64,000 bases of DNA from Chitinophaga agrisoli (lineage in GTDB: Bacteria; Bacteroidota; Bacteroidia; Chitinophagales; Chitinophagaceae). The position numbers and the translations under genes are program-made. The first letter of the stretch is position 1, and every line of letters starts with the position of its first letter. Shown one piece after another: positions 42,228-50,906 of this stretch. The stretch covers positions 408,347 to 472,346 of the forward strand of contig NZ_VUOC01000001.1 in assembly GCF_008386695.1 (NCBI RefSeq), read 5' to 3'. The notes under the pieces were generated by a model. That model worked only from the letters and a program-made list of their open reading frames with translations. It had not been told where the DNA came from and did no database searches.

Positions 42228-43217
42228 TTACCACTCATTTTGCGCCGGCGCGGTGCCCATAATGGCATCTATCTCCTCCATCACATCCAGGGTAAGCGCC
42301 GGATAAACGTCCAGGGCCTTCAGGTTTTCCGTTAGCTGTTCTTCTTTGGTAGCCCCTAATATGGCCGTGGTCACATGCGGATTACGGATACACCAGGCAA
42401 TAGCCAGCGTAGCCTGTGAGGCATTGAGGCTGGCGGCTATCTTTTCCAGTTTGGCCACCCTATCCAGCTTATCCTGCACGAACTGCTGGTCTTTTAGCCA
42501 CTCAAAGCCGGGCAGACCCAACCTGGAGTCCTGGGGAATGCCTTTATTATACTTGCCGGTAAGCAGGCCGGAGGCCAGCGGGCTCCAGATGGTAGTACCC
42601 ATTCCTATATTCTTAAAGATCTGCAGGTACTCCTTTTCCATACGGGTACGGTTAAAGAGATTGTACTCCGGCTGTTCCATAGCCGGGCCTATGAGGCGGT
42701 ACTCGCGGGCTACCATATGCGCTTCCATGATCTCCTGGGCGCTCCATTCGGAGGTACCCCAGTACAGGATCTTGCCTTGCTGTATCAGCAGGTTCATGGT
42801 CCATACTACTTCCTCAATGGGCGTATGTTTGTCTGGCCGGTGACAGAAGTATAGGTCCAGGTAATCTACCTGCAGGCGCTGCAGCGCTTCATGGCAGGCT
42901 TCTACCAGGTGTTTTCTGCTTAAGCCGGTTTGGTTGGGTTTATTCTGTTTACCCCTGGAGCCAAAAAAGGCTTTGCTGGATATTGTATAGGAACTGCGGT
43001 CCCATTGTTTCTTTTTAAGTACACGGCCCATCATCTTTTCAGATTCGCCCAGGGCGTATACTTCTGCATTGTCAAAAAAGTTGATGCCGTTATCGTAGGC
43101 AATGCCCATGAGCCGGTCTACCAACGTATCCTCTATCTGTTTGTGAAATGTAACCCAGCTTCCGAATGATAATACGCTAAGCTGTAGTCCCGTTTTACCA
43201 AGTCTTCTGTATTCCAT
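42228..43217 (-). CDS. Aldo/keto reductase, Kv-beta-like
   Basis: A 329-residue NADPH-dependent AKR. The catalytic tetrad is visible: Asp and Tyr in NFFDNAEVYALGESE (about residues 46-60), Lys in YTISSKAFFG (about 81-86) and His in LYFCHRPDKHTPIEEVVW (about 124). The cofactor segment is WSPLASGLLTGKYNKGIP and ILGATKEEQLTENLKAL. It most resembles the AKR6/Kv-beta subgroup (MEYRRLGKTGLQLSVLSFG). The substrate is unknown. It is monocistronic. Confidence 0.92.
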   Translation of the reverse strand: MEYRRLGKTGLQLSVLSFGSWVTFHKQIEDTLVDRLMGIAYDNGINFFDNAEVYALGESEKMMGRVLKKKQWDRSSYTISSKAFFGSRGKQNKPNQTGLSRKHLVEACHEALQRLQVDYLDLYFCHRPDKHTPIEEVVWTMNLLIQQGKILYWGTSEWSAQEIMEAHMVAREYRLIGPAMEQPEYNLFNRTRMEKEYLQIFKNIGMGTTIWSPLASGLLTGKYNKGIPQDSRLGLPGFEWLKDQQFVQDKLDRVAKLEKIAASLNASQATLAIAWCIRNPHVTTAILGATKEEQLTENLKALDVYPALTLDVMEEIDAIMGTAPAQNEW

Positions 43218-43383
43218 AATTGTAATGTTTTAATTAATTCCGGATGGTGTGGTATTCATTATGAGTGGATTACAAATTTGGGCAAAAAAATCCGCCTGCA
43301 CAAGAACAGTACGGCCCAGGCTGGCACAGTTCTTGACCATATAGCAACGAAATTTTAGGTTAAAAAATAGGTTAAAGCGAAGA

Positions 43384-43410
43384 AGGCCTGTTCACCATGG
43401 TGAATGGGCT
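43384..43410 (-). terminator. Likely terminator of lptC unit
   Basis: An imperfect hairpin around TTCACC/GGTGAA with flanking GGCC and GGGC segments, 60-85 bases after the lptC stop. The minus-strand tail is CTTCTTCGCTTT; the plus side has a better T-run (CTTTTTT). Confidence 0.45.
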
Positions 43411-43469
43411 TTTTTCGTTTATGTATGCGGGTGAGGAGACGTTTTACAGCGGGTTGGTTTCCAGATAGC

Positions 43470-44021
43470 TTATTGCAAAGTACTATCCTGTACCAACACC
43501 TGACCGCGGGGATTGATGATGTTATAGTCGGAAAAGTCCTGGTTAGATTCCAGGCCGGTACCATAGATGGTATCTGTTGGAGTGCTGATACGCACTGGTT
43601 TATTGGAGAAGAATTTCCCCCTTTTGGAGTCCCAGTTAAGCTCATTACAGTCCAGGCGCTTCCCTTCCTTGTTCACTACCACCACACTGTCGCGCAGGAA
43701 CACATTGTCATCGTTCTCGAAGTATTTACCATATTTGGCAGTGACGGTACTTTCTACGTGCAGACTGTCATTATAGGATAATACTTTTAAACCGTTATTG
43801 AATTCCACATAAGAAGGGCGATCGAGGTAGCGCAGCATGGTAGGCGCCGTTAACTTGGCTCTTACGCGCCCGGTTTGGCTATAGAGGGACTCTATATTGA
43901 TGCCCTCTTCTACAGCAGCTGCTTTCTGATCGAGCCGCATGATGGACTGCATATCATTCTCACAGGCATAAAAGGAAAGGAGGCATATGGACAGCCAGAC
44001 CATCTTCCGGTAACGGCGCAT
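43470..44021 (-). CDS. lptC: LPS export periplasmic protein LptC
   Basis: A 183-residue LptC-type protein of the lipopolysaccharide transport bridge between the inner-membrane LptBFG and LptA. The start at 44021 (ATG, MRRYRKMVWLSICLLSFYAC) is chosen because the longer frame needs a TTG. In this phylum LptC is a lipoprotein, and FYAC gives the lipobox. The beta-jellyroll repeats read IESLYSQTGRVRAKLTAPTM, SYNDSLHVESTVTAKYGKYF, LRDSVVVVNKEGKRLDCNEL and TPTDTIYGTGLESNQDF. It is 27 bases after the outer-membrane protein gene and is co-transcribed with it. Confidence 0.87.
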   Translation of the reverse strand: MRRYRKMVWLSICLLSFYACENDMQSIMRLDQKAAAVEEGINIESLYSQTGRVRAKLTAPTMLRYLDRPSYVEFNNGLKVLSYNDSLHVESTVTAKYGKYFENDDNVFLRDSVVVVNKEGKRLDCNELNWDSKRGKFFSNKPVRISTPTDTIYGTGLESNQDFSDYNIINPRGQVLVQDSTLQ

Positions 44022-44048
44022 ATTAGAACTGTTTATCAACGCCGCAAA

Positions 44049-45344
44049 TTAATCATATTTCCGCTTAATAAACCAGCGGTCATTTAAAGTGAAGCCTAAT
44101 ACCATGCGGTACCAGGTTTCTTTAAGAACGGTTTGATTATTGCCCCGGTGCCCCACTTCAAAGGCAACATTGATCACGGAGAATTGGTTGGAGTAAGGTT
44201 GACGGCGTACCGGCAGGCCGGCGCCTATAGAAAAGCCGAATACAGGCATATCCTGGCCATTGAGTTTCAGATAATCCACCCCGTAGTAACCGCCCACCCG
44301 GTAGGTAACTTTGTTCCAGTAGCCGTTGATAGCGCGTGCGTTAGGTACAAACTGGCCGCCTGCCGCCATTTTCCAGGCATTGCGTACGGAGTCTTTCTCC
44401 CCAAAGTTACGGTACTGATCCCACTGCTCTGTGGTAAAGTCCAGGCCAAAGGTCCAGTTTTCCTGCTTACGCAGCACTATACCGCCGCCTAACTGTTGGG
44501 GATATATGATCTTGCCCCGCTCTCCTTTTTCATAGAGCACGGTATCCTGGGTGATATAATCATTGGAAGCGCCATCGAAGGCAAGGGTTTCCCGCATCTG
44601 TTCCCTGCGGCCGGAGAGGTTCTGCTTCAGGCTGCCGGTGGCGCCCAGGGTCAGATCCATTTCTTTGCCCAGATCTATACGGTACTGCAGGCCAATATTA
44701 TAAAACAGGTGGCCATAACTTACCCGCTGTGTGTGGCGGGAAGGGAATATGAACTGATTAGAAGGGTAGATGGCCTTGGTGCTGTTCTCGATATTACCGA
44801 ACAGATAGCCCACGTTGGCGCCAATGCTAAAACCGCCGATGCCCACGCCGGTACCGGCATAGACCTGGTACAAGCCGCCGTTGCCTTCATACTGATAGGC
44901 TACAGGCATTTTAAGGGTATCGAAAAAGGTTTGCTCCGTGTTCTCCATGATGTTATAAGACACCTTGGTAACAGGGCGCAGGCCTAATACCATGCCCCAT
45001 TTACGGGCCAGGGGCACACCCAGCTGAATGTAGGAAAGGGAGCCCAGACCGGAACGGAAGTTCTTGTCATTATTGGAAATTACACGGGCACCGCCTTCTA
45101 CGGCAATATCAAAAGTGGTTAATACCAGGTTGGAATAGCTGGCCGGATTTACGAAGTTAACAGACTGCGGATCGCTGTAGGCCTGGGAAACGCCCCCCAT
45201 ACCACGGTTGATCACGTTCTGATTTAAATTAAGATCCCCCAAGCCGTAGCGGGAATATGGTGAGTTATCCTGTGCAGCAACAGTGTTAGCCAGCAGCAGC
45301 AGAAAAGCCAGTAAGCAAAGAATGCCAGCTTTAGTTCTACGCAT
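44049..45344 (-). CDS. Outer-membrane beta-barrel protein, hypothetical
   Basis: A 431-residue outer-membrane protein: signal peptide MRRTKAGILCLLAFLLLLANTVAAQ, then NSPYSRYGLGDLNLNQNVIN, RGMGGVSQAYSDPQSVNFVN and PASYSNL, a pattern common to a Bacteroidota family distantly like FadL/PorV barrels, followed by amphipathic strands up to the terminal MVLGFTLNDRWFIKRKYD. A transport or anchoring role is unproven. It shares an operon with lptC, which suggests envelope biogenesis. Confidence 0.8.
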   Translation of the reverse strand: MRRTKAGILCLLAFLLLLANTVAAQDNSPYSRYGLGDLNLNQNVINRGMGGVSQAYSDPQSVNFVNPASYSNLVLTTFDIAVEGGARVISNNDKNFRSGLGSLSYIQLGVPLARKWGMVLGLRPVTKVSYNIMENTEQTFFDTLKMPVAYQYEGNGGLYQVYAGTGVGIGGFSIGANVGYLFGNIENSTKAIYPSNQFIFPSRHTQRVSYGHLFYNIGLQYRIDLGKEMDLTLGATGSLKQNLSGRREQMRETLAFDGASNDYITQDTVLYEKGERGKIIYPQQLGGGIVLRKQENWTFGLDFTTEQWDQYRNFGEKDSVRNAWKMAAGGQFVPNARAINGYWNKVTYRVGGYYGVDYLKLNGQDMPVFGFSIGAGLPVRRQPYSNQFSVINVAFEVGHRGNNQTVLKETWYRMVLGFTLNDRWFIKRKYD

Positions 45345-45508
45345 TGAGTTGATCGGTTATTTGGTTTACTGGTTTAGGGTTCCTGGTGGTTATCAGGAAC
45401 TACCCACCCAAAATAAGACCGCAAATATCTAATTTTTAAAGCGGGATGCAAAAAAAACCAAAAACCGGGCTGTTAAAAGGTCGTTAAAAAATGACCATTC
45501 AGCTATTT

Positions 45509-46144
45509 TTATAGCCCTTCTGCCGATAAATTCCTGAAATGGCCGTTGAGCTTTACGCGTTCTTTGAGCTTTTCCATTTCGGCCATCAGCGGTATCACCT
45601 TGAGCAGGTGGCGTTTAAGATATTCCAGGCGTTGGGCCTCCTGGAACAGGTGCAGCAGCTCATATTCCTCTTCAAGGGACAGGCCGGCGTGGTGGGCCAG
45701 GTCATAGGCGCTCAGCTCCTCATCTTCTTTATTGAAGTTTTTATTTACCTGCAGGATGTGATGCAGCTCACGGATGGCGTGCAGCACCTGCTGGCGCAGG
45801 CGGGCATGTGTTTTGGCGGTGTTCTCCGGGTAGTTAACAATAGCGCCGTCATATAATTTATCCGGGATGGTCTTGATCACTTCCAGTATGCGGAATACAC
45901 TGAGGCCCCTGGTAACGATATCCATTTCGCCGTTCTCGTACTCTTTTTCCACCCGCACCAGTTCTACCAGGGTACCGTATTCTACTATCTTTTTATTAAT
46001 AACCGTGGGGATACCAAAAGGCTTTTGCTCTGAAAGACACTCCTTTACCAGCTGTTTGTAGCGGGGCTCAAATACGTGCAAGTTCAATTGTTCCTGTGGG
46101 TAAACCACTATACCTAAAGGAAATATGGGAATAAAATTGGTCAT
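45509..46144 (-). CDS. LON peptidase substrate-binding (Lon-N) domain protein
   Basis: A 211-residue protein consisting of a stand-alone Lon-N (PUA-like) domain: IPIFPLGIVVYPQEQLNLHV to FEPRYKQLV, YGTLVELVRVEKEYENGEMD and IVTRGLSVFRILEV, then a helical bundle up to residue 205 (LSLEEEYELLHLFQEAQRLE). There are no ATPase or protease domains, as is usual for this group. It may bind substrates or other proteins; the function is unknown. It is divergent from the glycosyltransferase cluster. Confidence 0.9.
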   Translation of the reverse strand: MTNFIPIFPLGIVVYPQEQLNLHVFEPRYKQLVKECLSEQKPFGIPTVINKKIVEYGTLVELVRVEKEYENGEMDIVTRGLSVFRILEVIKTIPDKLYDGAIVNYPENTAKTHARLRQQVLHAIRELHHILQVNKNFNKEDEELSAYDLAHHAGLSLEEEYELLHLFQEAQRLEYLKRHLLKVIPLMAEMEKLKERVKLNGHFRNLSAEGL

Positions 46145-46256
46145 AAGTAACTGCTAAGTTAAAAAATAATACCCTACAGGCGGCATAGCAGGATTGGCGG
46201 TATCAGGGTATATTACAACAAATTGTATTTTTACCCTTTTTAAAGTTTATTACGCT

Positions 46257-47213
46257 ATGCAAACGTCGTATGATGTTGCGGTGATCCTTATTAATTTTAA
46301 TTCTACTGCGTACACCATCAATTGTATCCGTTCCATAGAGGAGCATACAGCGTCATCTATCAAATGGCAGATCGTGGTAGTAGACAATGATTCCGCAGAA
46401 GATCAGTATCAGCAGCTGCATTCCTTTGTGGATGGTAAGGAAAACATTATATTGGTAAAAAGTATACTGAACCTTGGCTTTTCAGGTGGTAATATGCTGG
46501 GGGTACAACATGCCCGGGCCCGGTATCTGTATATACTGAACAACGACACTGTTTTTGAGAACGATTGCTTAAAGATATTGTACGATTTTATGCAAACTCA
46601 TCCGGATGCCGGACTTTGCACGGGACAGATGCTAAATGCCGAAAGGGCGCCCATCCGGTCGTTTGGGTATTTTCCAACGCTATCATTGAAACTACTGGGA
46701 TCCGGTTTATTACGCCTACTGTATCCGCAGGAGTATCCCCGCCGGGAGGCGGTGTATGAGCAGCCTTTAAAAGTGCCGCTGATCACCGGGTCTTCTTTAT
46801 TTGTGCGGTATGAGATGTTTGCGGCAGTTGGCGGAATGGATACCAATTATTTTTTTTACTGTGAGGAGGAGGATCTGGCGCTTACCTTCCGGAAAAGAGG
46901 CTGGCATTGCTACCTGGTACCCGCAGCCAGGTTTGTGCATTTTGTAAGCAAGAGTATTACCGTAAAAAAGGATTTTTTGCAGGAATACTATTACTCGCTG
47001 ATGTACTACTTTTCTAAACATTATACCTGGCCGGTGTATCATTGCCTGAAATGGTGGTACTTTTTTAAGGTGTTGAAGAAATTTTACAAAGGCGGCTTCT
47101 ATGCAAAAATAGCCTGGATGATAGCAAGGAACGCGCCGCCACACTATTCATTACGTTTTAAACAACAACTACGGGTAAGTGGGACGGGAATAACCGGATC
47201 AACTAAATTGTAA
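46257..47213 (+). CDS. Glycosyltransferase family 2 (rhamnosyltransferase-like)
   Basis: A 318-residue GT-A fold enzyme; the ATG at 46257 is chosen because MQTSYDVAVILINFNS is the normal family start. The nucleotide-sugar site is visible: VVVDNDSAEDQYQ, then NLGFSGGNMLGVQHA and the DxD-like YILNNDTVFEND (about residues 90-101), plus FFYCEEEDLALTFRKRGW acceptor-side motif (about 195-213). It is probably cytosolic, attached at the membrane by its C-terminal hydrophobic/basic part. First gene of a run of four glycosyltransferases. Confidence 0.9.
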   Translation: MQTSYDVAVILINFNSTAYTINCIRSIEEHTASSIKWQIVVVDNDSAEDQYQQLHSFVDGKENIILVKSILNLGFSGGNMLGVQHARARYLYILNNDTVFENDCLKILYDFMQTHPDAGLCTGQMLNAERAPIRSFGYFPTLSLKLLGSGLLRLLYPQEYPRREAVYEQPLKVPLITGSSLFVRYEMFAAVGGMDTNYFFYCEEEDLALTFRKRGWHCYLVPAARFVHFVSKSITVKKDFLQEYYYSLMYYFSKHYTWPVYHCLKWWYFFKVLKKFYKGGFYAKIAWMIARNAPPHYSLRFKQQLRVSGTGITGSTKL

Positions 47214-47228
47214 ACTTAATAGCTATTT

Positions 47229-48275
47229 ATGCCTTTGATAGGGCTGGACTTAGAAAAATTAAAATATCCGCATAATGGCCTGTACACGGTTTGCTGGCAG
47301 TTAGGACAACGCCTGCCCCGTTACCTGCTGCCTAATGAGGAACTGCTATACTACCTGCCCGCCGGTTTTCGTGGTTTTGATAATGTGCGTTATGAAACCT
47401 TGTATTATCAATGGTATCACCGTTATTTATTTAATCCGCCTAAAACAGCTGTCTGGCATGCGCTGCACCAGGATACCAATGTATTCCCCCGCCGCCGTGC
47501 CGGTAAGCTGGTGCTCACCATTCATGACCTTAATTTCCTGATGGACGAGCGCAAAGACGACCGTACCAAAGCTCAGCTGCTGCGCAGGCTGCAGGAGCAG
47601 GTAGATGAGGCGGACCGTATTGTGGCTATCTCCCAATTTACATTTGACACTATCCAGGAGCATTTAAAAGTAGATACTGATAAATGCTGTATTGTATATA
47701 ACGGCGCTGATATACAGGAATATCCTTCCTTTGATGCGCCCTGTTACCGCCCCCGGCGGCCTTTCCTTTTCTCCGTAGGCATGCTGTTGCCTAAGAAGAA
47801 TTTTCATGTGCTGCCCGCGCTGCTGCAGCATAACCAATATGAGCTGATCATTGCCGGCGCCCCACATGGCGATTACTTCCGTAAGATCCAGGAAGAAGCT
47901 GTCCAATATGGCGTTAGCAACCGGGTAAAGCTGCTAGGCCCCATCAGCGACCAGGATAAATACTGGTACCTGAAAAACTGTTATGCCTATGTATTCCCTT
48001 CCATGACGGAAGGTTTTGGCATACCGCCCATTGAGGCCATGCATTTTGGCAAACCGGTGTTCCTCTCTGACAAGACCAGCCTGCCGGAAGTAGGCGGCAA
48101 CCTGGCTTATTATTTCCGCGATTTTGAGCCGGACGCCATGCAGAAAGTGTTTGAGGATGGTATGACGCACTACGAACAATATAAGCCGGCAGCCGCTATT
48201 ATCGCGCATGCACGGCAGTTTGGCTGGGATCGTATGACCTGTGAATATCTCAAAATATACCGTAGCTTGTATTGA
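47229..48275 (+). CDS. Glycosyltransferase family 4/1
   Basis: A 348-residue GT-B fold enzyme. VLTIHDLNFLMD and RIVAISQFTFDTIQEHLKVD in the N-half precede the C-half nucleotide-sugar site FLFSVGMLLPKKNFHVLPAL, VKLLGPISDQDKYWYLKNCY and the EX7E motif of retaining enzymes, EGFGIPPIEAMHFGKPV (about residues 261-277). It is likely a mannosyl- or similar transferase. It starts 15 bases after the previous gene and ends one base before the next, so it is in the same operon. Confidence 0.92.
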   Translation: MPLIGLDLEKLKYPHNGLYTVCWQLGQRLPRYLLPNEELLYYLPAGFRGFDNVRYETLYYQWYHRYLFNPPKTAVWHALHQDTNVFPRRRAGKLVLTIHDLNFLMDERKDDRTKAQLLRRLQEQVDEADRIVAISQFTFDTIQEHLKVDTDKCCIVYNGADIQEYPSFDAPCYRPRRPFLFSVGMLLPKKNFHVLPALLQHNQYELIIAGAPHGDYFRKIQEEAVQYGVSNRVKLLGPISDQDKYWYLKNCYAYVFPSMTEGFGIPPIEAMHFGKPVFLSDKTSLPEVGGNLAYYFRDFEPDAMQKVFEDGMTHYEQYKPAAAIIAHARQFGWDRMTCEYLKIYRSLY

Positions 48276-48276
48276 T

Positions 48277-49035
48277 ATGTCTACCTTATCCGCGGTTATC
48301 ATCACCAATAACGAAGAAAAAAATATTGGCCGCTGCCTGCAGTCCTTAACGCAGGTGGCAGATGAGATCATTGTGGTGGATAGCGGGTCTACAGACGGAA
48401 CGGAAGCTATTTGCCGCCAATACAATGCACAATTCATCCGGCAGCCATGGCTGGGATACGGGCCGCAAAAGAACCATGGCATCCGGCTTGCGGCGCATGA
48501 CTATATCCTCTCGCTGGATGCGGATGAGGAACTGTCGCCAGAGCTGATCACTGCCATCCGCCAGGAAAAAGAAAAAGGCCTTAGCGGCGTATATGTATTA
48601 CAGCGGCTCAACAATTTCTTTGGCCAGTTTGCCAGGTATGGCCTGGAATACCCGGATCATAAAACAAGGATCTTTAACCGGCAGCAGGCGCTGTGGAATG
48701 ATAGCCCGGTGCATGAAATGCTGGAGATAGCGGAAGGTGTAGCGCCGGTTACCTTACCGGGTTACCTGTATCATTACAGTTATGATGATATAGAAACTTA
48801 TCTGTCCAAGTTCAACAACTATACTACCCTGGCAGCAGAAAGCCTGTACCGGCGTGGTAAACGGGCCGGTGTTATTAAACTGGTATTCAGCCCGTGGTTT
48901 ACGTTTATAAAGGGGTATATTTTTAGAGCGGGTTTCCGGCAAGGGCTGCATGGCTTTCTGCTGGCGGCGCTGGCGGCTTACTATGTGCTGATAAAATATG
49001 CCAAATTATGGCGGCTGCAGCGGGCTAATAAATAA
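48277..49035 (+). CDS. Glycosyltransferase family 2, WaaE/KdtX-like
   Basis: A 252-residue GT2 enzyme similar to LPS core beta-1,4-glucosyltransferases. LSAVIITNNEEKNIGRCLQS, IIVVDSGSTDGTEAICRQYN, NHGIRLAAHDYILSLDADEE (the DxD is DAD, about residues 81-83) and the acceptor motif HKTRIFNRQQALWNDSPVHE are present. The C-terminus has a hydrophobic helix (FLLAALAAYYVLIKYAKLW), a membrane anchor. The ATG at 48277 is preferred over the GTG at 48241, which would overlap the upstream gene. Confidence 0.9.
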   Translation: MSTLSAVIITNNEEKNIGRCLQSLTQVADEIIVVDSGSTDGTEAICRQYNAQFIRQPWLGYGPQKNHGIRLAAHDYILSLDADEELSPELITAIRQEKEKGLSGVYVLQRLNNFFGQFARYGLEYPDHKTRIFNRQQALWNDSPVHEMLEIAEGVAPVTLPGYLYHYSYDDIETYLSKFNNYTTLAAESLYRRGKRAGVIKLVFSPWFTFIKGYIFRAGFRQGLHGFLLAALAAYYVLIKYAKLWRLQRANK

Positions 49036-49057
49036 TTATTTTTGAAAAAAATTTATA

Positions 49058-49963
49058 ATGAAGGTCAGCGGGTTCTCTTATGTAAGAAATGGCTTTACCA
49101 TCGACTATCCTTTCCTGGAATCCATTCAATCCATACTGCCGGTTTGTGATGAGTTCATTATGGTGGTGGGCGATTCTACGGATGGCACCCGGGAAGCCAT
49201 TGCCGCGCTGAACAATCCCAAGATCAAAATAGTAGATAGCGTGTGGGATGATGCCGCCCGCGAGAATGGGAGCATATTTGCGGTGCAGGCTAATATCGGC
49301 CTGGATCATATCAGCCCCTCCAGCGATTGGATCTTTCATATACAGGCCGATGAGGCCATACATGAAAATGACCTGCCAGTGATCCAGAAAGCCATGCAGG
49401 ACCATCTGCACAATAAAAAAGTAGAAGGTTTCCTGTTTCATTTCCTGAACTTCTTTGGTGATTATAAACATTACTGCCCCACGCGGAAGTTCCATACCAA
49501 AGAGATCCGTATTGTGAGGAATAGTCCTTCCATCCGCTCTTACCGCGACTCACAGGGCTTCCGTAAATACCAGGACCCGGCCAATCAGCAGGCGGAGAAA
49601 GGCGAAAAGCTACAGGTAAAGCTGATAGACGCCCGGGTATACCACTACAGTTATGTACGCAACCCTATGCGCCAGGTGAAGAAAAATATTGAGCTCTCCA
49701 AACGTTATACAAAGGACGACGCCGCCCTGGAAGCCATGGCCAAAAGGGATGCCGCGGGTTTTGACTATAATGTGATAGATGTGCTGCAGGAATTCCATGG
49801 CAAACATCCTGCGGTAATGCAGCAAAGGATCAGTCAGCAGGATTGGGAATTCCGCTACGATCCCTCCCGGACCAATATGAACTTTAAGGAGCGGGTATTG
49901 TATTTTATTCAAAGGCTTACCGGCAAGCAATTATTTACCTATAAGAATTACCGCCTTATTTAA
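49058..49963 (+). CDS. Glycosyltransferase family 2-like protein
   Basis: A 301-residue GT-A type protein. VSGFSYVRNGFTIDYPFLES, EFIMVVGDSTDGTREAIAAL and the DxD-like WIFHIQADEAIHENDLPVIQ (about residues 86-105) mark the donor site; the C-terminal half (YHYSYVRNPMRQVKKNIELS) has the same kind of HYSYVR pattern as other cell-surface sugar transferases. No signal peptide. It is the last transferase of the cluster and abuts meaB with no intergenic gap. Confidence 0.85.
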   Translation: MKVSGFSYVRNGFTIDYPFLESIQSILPVCDEFIMVVGDSTDGTREAIAALNNPKIKIVDSVWDDAARENGSIFAVQANIGLDHISPSSDWIFHIQADEAIHENDLPVIQKAMQDHLHNKKVEGFLFHFLNFFGDYKHYCPTRKFHTKEIRIVRNSPSIRSYRDSQGFRKYQDPANQQAEKGEKLQVKLIDARVYHYSYVRNPMRQVKKNIELSKRYTKDDAALEAMAKRDAAGFDYNVIDVLQEFHGKHPAVMQQRISQQDWEFRYDPSRTNMNFKERVLYFIQRLTGKQLFTYKNYRLI

Positions 49964-50854
49964 ATGACGCAGCAAACGGCAGATATCCAACACCTGAAAA
50001 CACTGGCCCGCCGCATTTCCCTGGTGGAAAATGAGGCAGTGGGTTATGAGCAGTTATTGGAGCAGCTGCCGGCTGGTAGCCCCACCAGGGTGATAGGTAT
50101 TACCGGCCCTCCCGGCGCCGGTAAAAGCACACTGGTAAATACGCTCATCACCACTTTGCTGGCACAGCAAAAAACGGTGGCCATCATTGCGGTAGACCCA
50201 TCGTCCCCGTTTAATTTTGGCGCGCTGCTGGGCGACCGGATCCGGATGAGCCAGCATTTTAACAATATGCAGGTGTTCATCCGCTCTATGGCCAACCGGG
50301 GAGCGCTGGGCGGGTTGAGCCCCAAGATCATTGAGGTGAGCGATGTGATCAAAGCGGCGGGATTTGACTACCTCTTTATTGAAACCGTAGGCGTGGGGCA
50401 GAGTGAAGTAGATATAGCCGGTATTGCAGATACCACCGTAGTAGTGCTGGTGCCGGAAGCCGGCGATGAGATCCAGACCATGAAAGCCGGCCTGATGGAA
50501 GTAGCGGATATATTCGTGGTGAATAAAGCAGACCGCGACAGCGCGGATATGTTTGTAAAGAACCTGCGCCTGTTATCTGCCGAACGGCATACCCGCGACT
50601 GGCAGATACCGGTATTAAAGACCATAGCCACCCGTAATGAAGGCGTGGAAGAACTGATAGCCGCCATAGATAAACATCAGCAGCAGATAAACGGGCAGGA
50701 CCGCCGCAGCATCCTCATGGCGGATAAGGCCTGGCAGCTGATACAACACCGCCGCATGCGGAATGTGAATAAACAGCAGCTGCAACAACAGATACAACAG
50801 GCATTGCAGGAAGGTAATTTTAACCTGTACCGGTTTATCAATAACTGGCAATAA
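49964..50854 (+). CDS. meaB: Methylmalonyl-CoA mutase-associated GTPase MeaB
   Basis: A 296-residue G3E-family GTPase that protects and reactivates B12-dependent methylmalonyl-CoA mutase. P-loop GITGPPGAGKSTLVNTLITT (about residues 44-63), base of the Mg site VDPSSPFNFGALLGDRIRMS, the glycine-glutamate switch ETVGVGQSEVDIAGIADTTV and the NKAD guanine motif (about 187-190) are clear. No mutase gene is in the window. It starts directly after the glycosyltransferase stop, so it may be read through from that operon. Confidence 0.93.
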   Translation: MTQQTADIQHLKTLARRISLVENEAVGYEQLLEQLPAGSPTRVIGITGPPGAGKSTLVNTLITTLLAQQKTVAIIAVDPSSPFNFGALLGDRIRMSQHFNNMQVFIRSMANRGALGGLSPKIIEVSDVIKAAGFDYLFIETVGVGQSEVDIAGIADTTVVVLVPEAGDEIQTMKAGLMEVADIFVVNKADRDSADMFVKNLRLLSAERHTRDWQIPVLKTIATRNEGVEELIAAIDKHQQQINGQDRRSILMADKAWQLIQHRRMRNVNKQQLQQQIQQALQEGNFNLYRFINNWQ

Positions 50855-50857
50855 AAA

Positions 50858-50884
50858 ATCCCGGCTGCGGGCAGCAACCGGGAT
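50858..50884 (-). terminator. Terminator of ClC gene (shared with meaB)
   Basis: Stem ATCCCGG / CCGGGAT with inner TGC/GCA pairing; six or seven U follow on the minus strand. It lies between the convergent meaB and ClC genes. Confidence 0.8.
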
Positions 50885-50906
50885 CTCCTGTATAGCTAAC
50901 ACTTCT

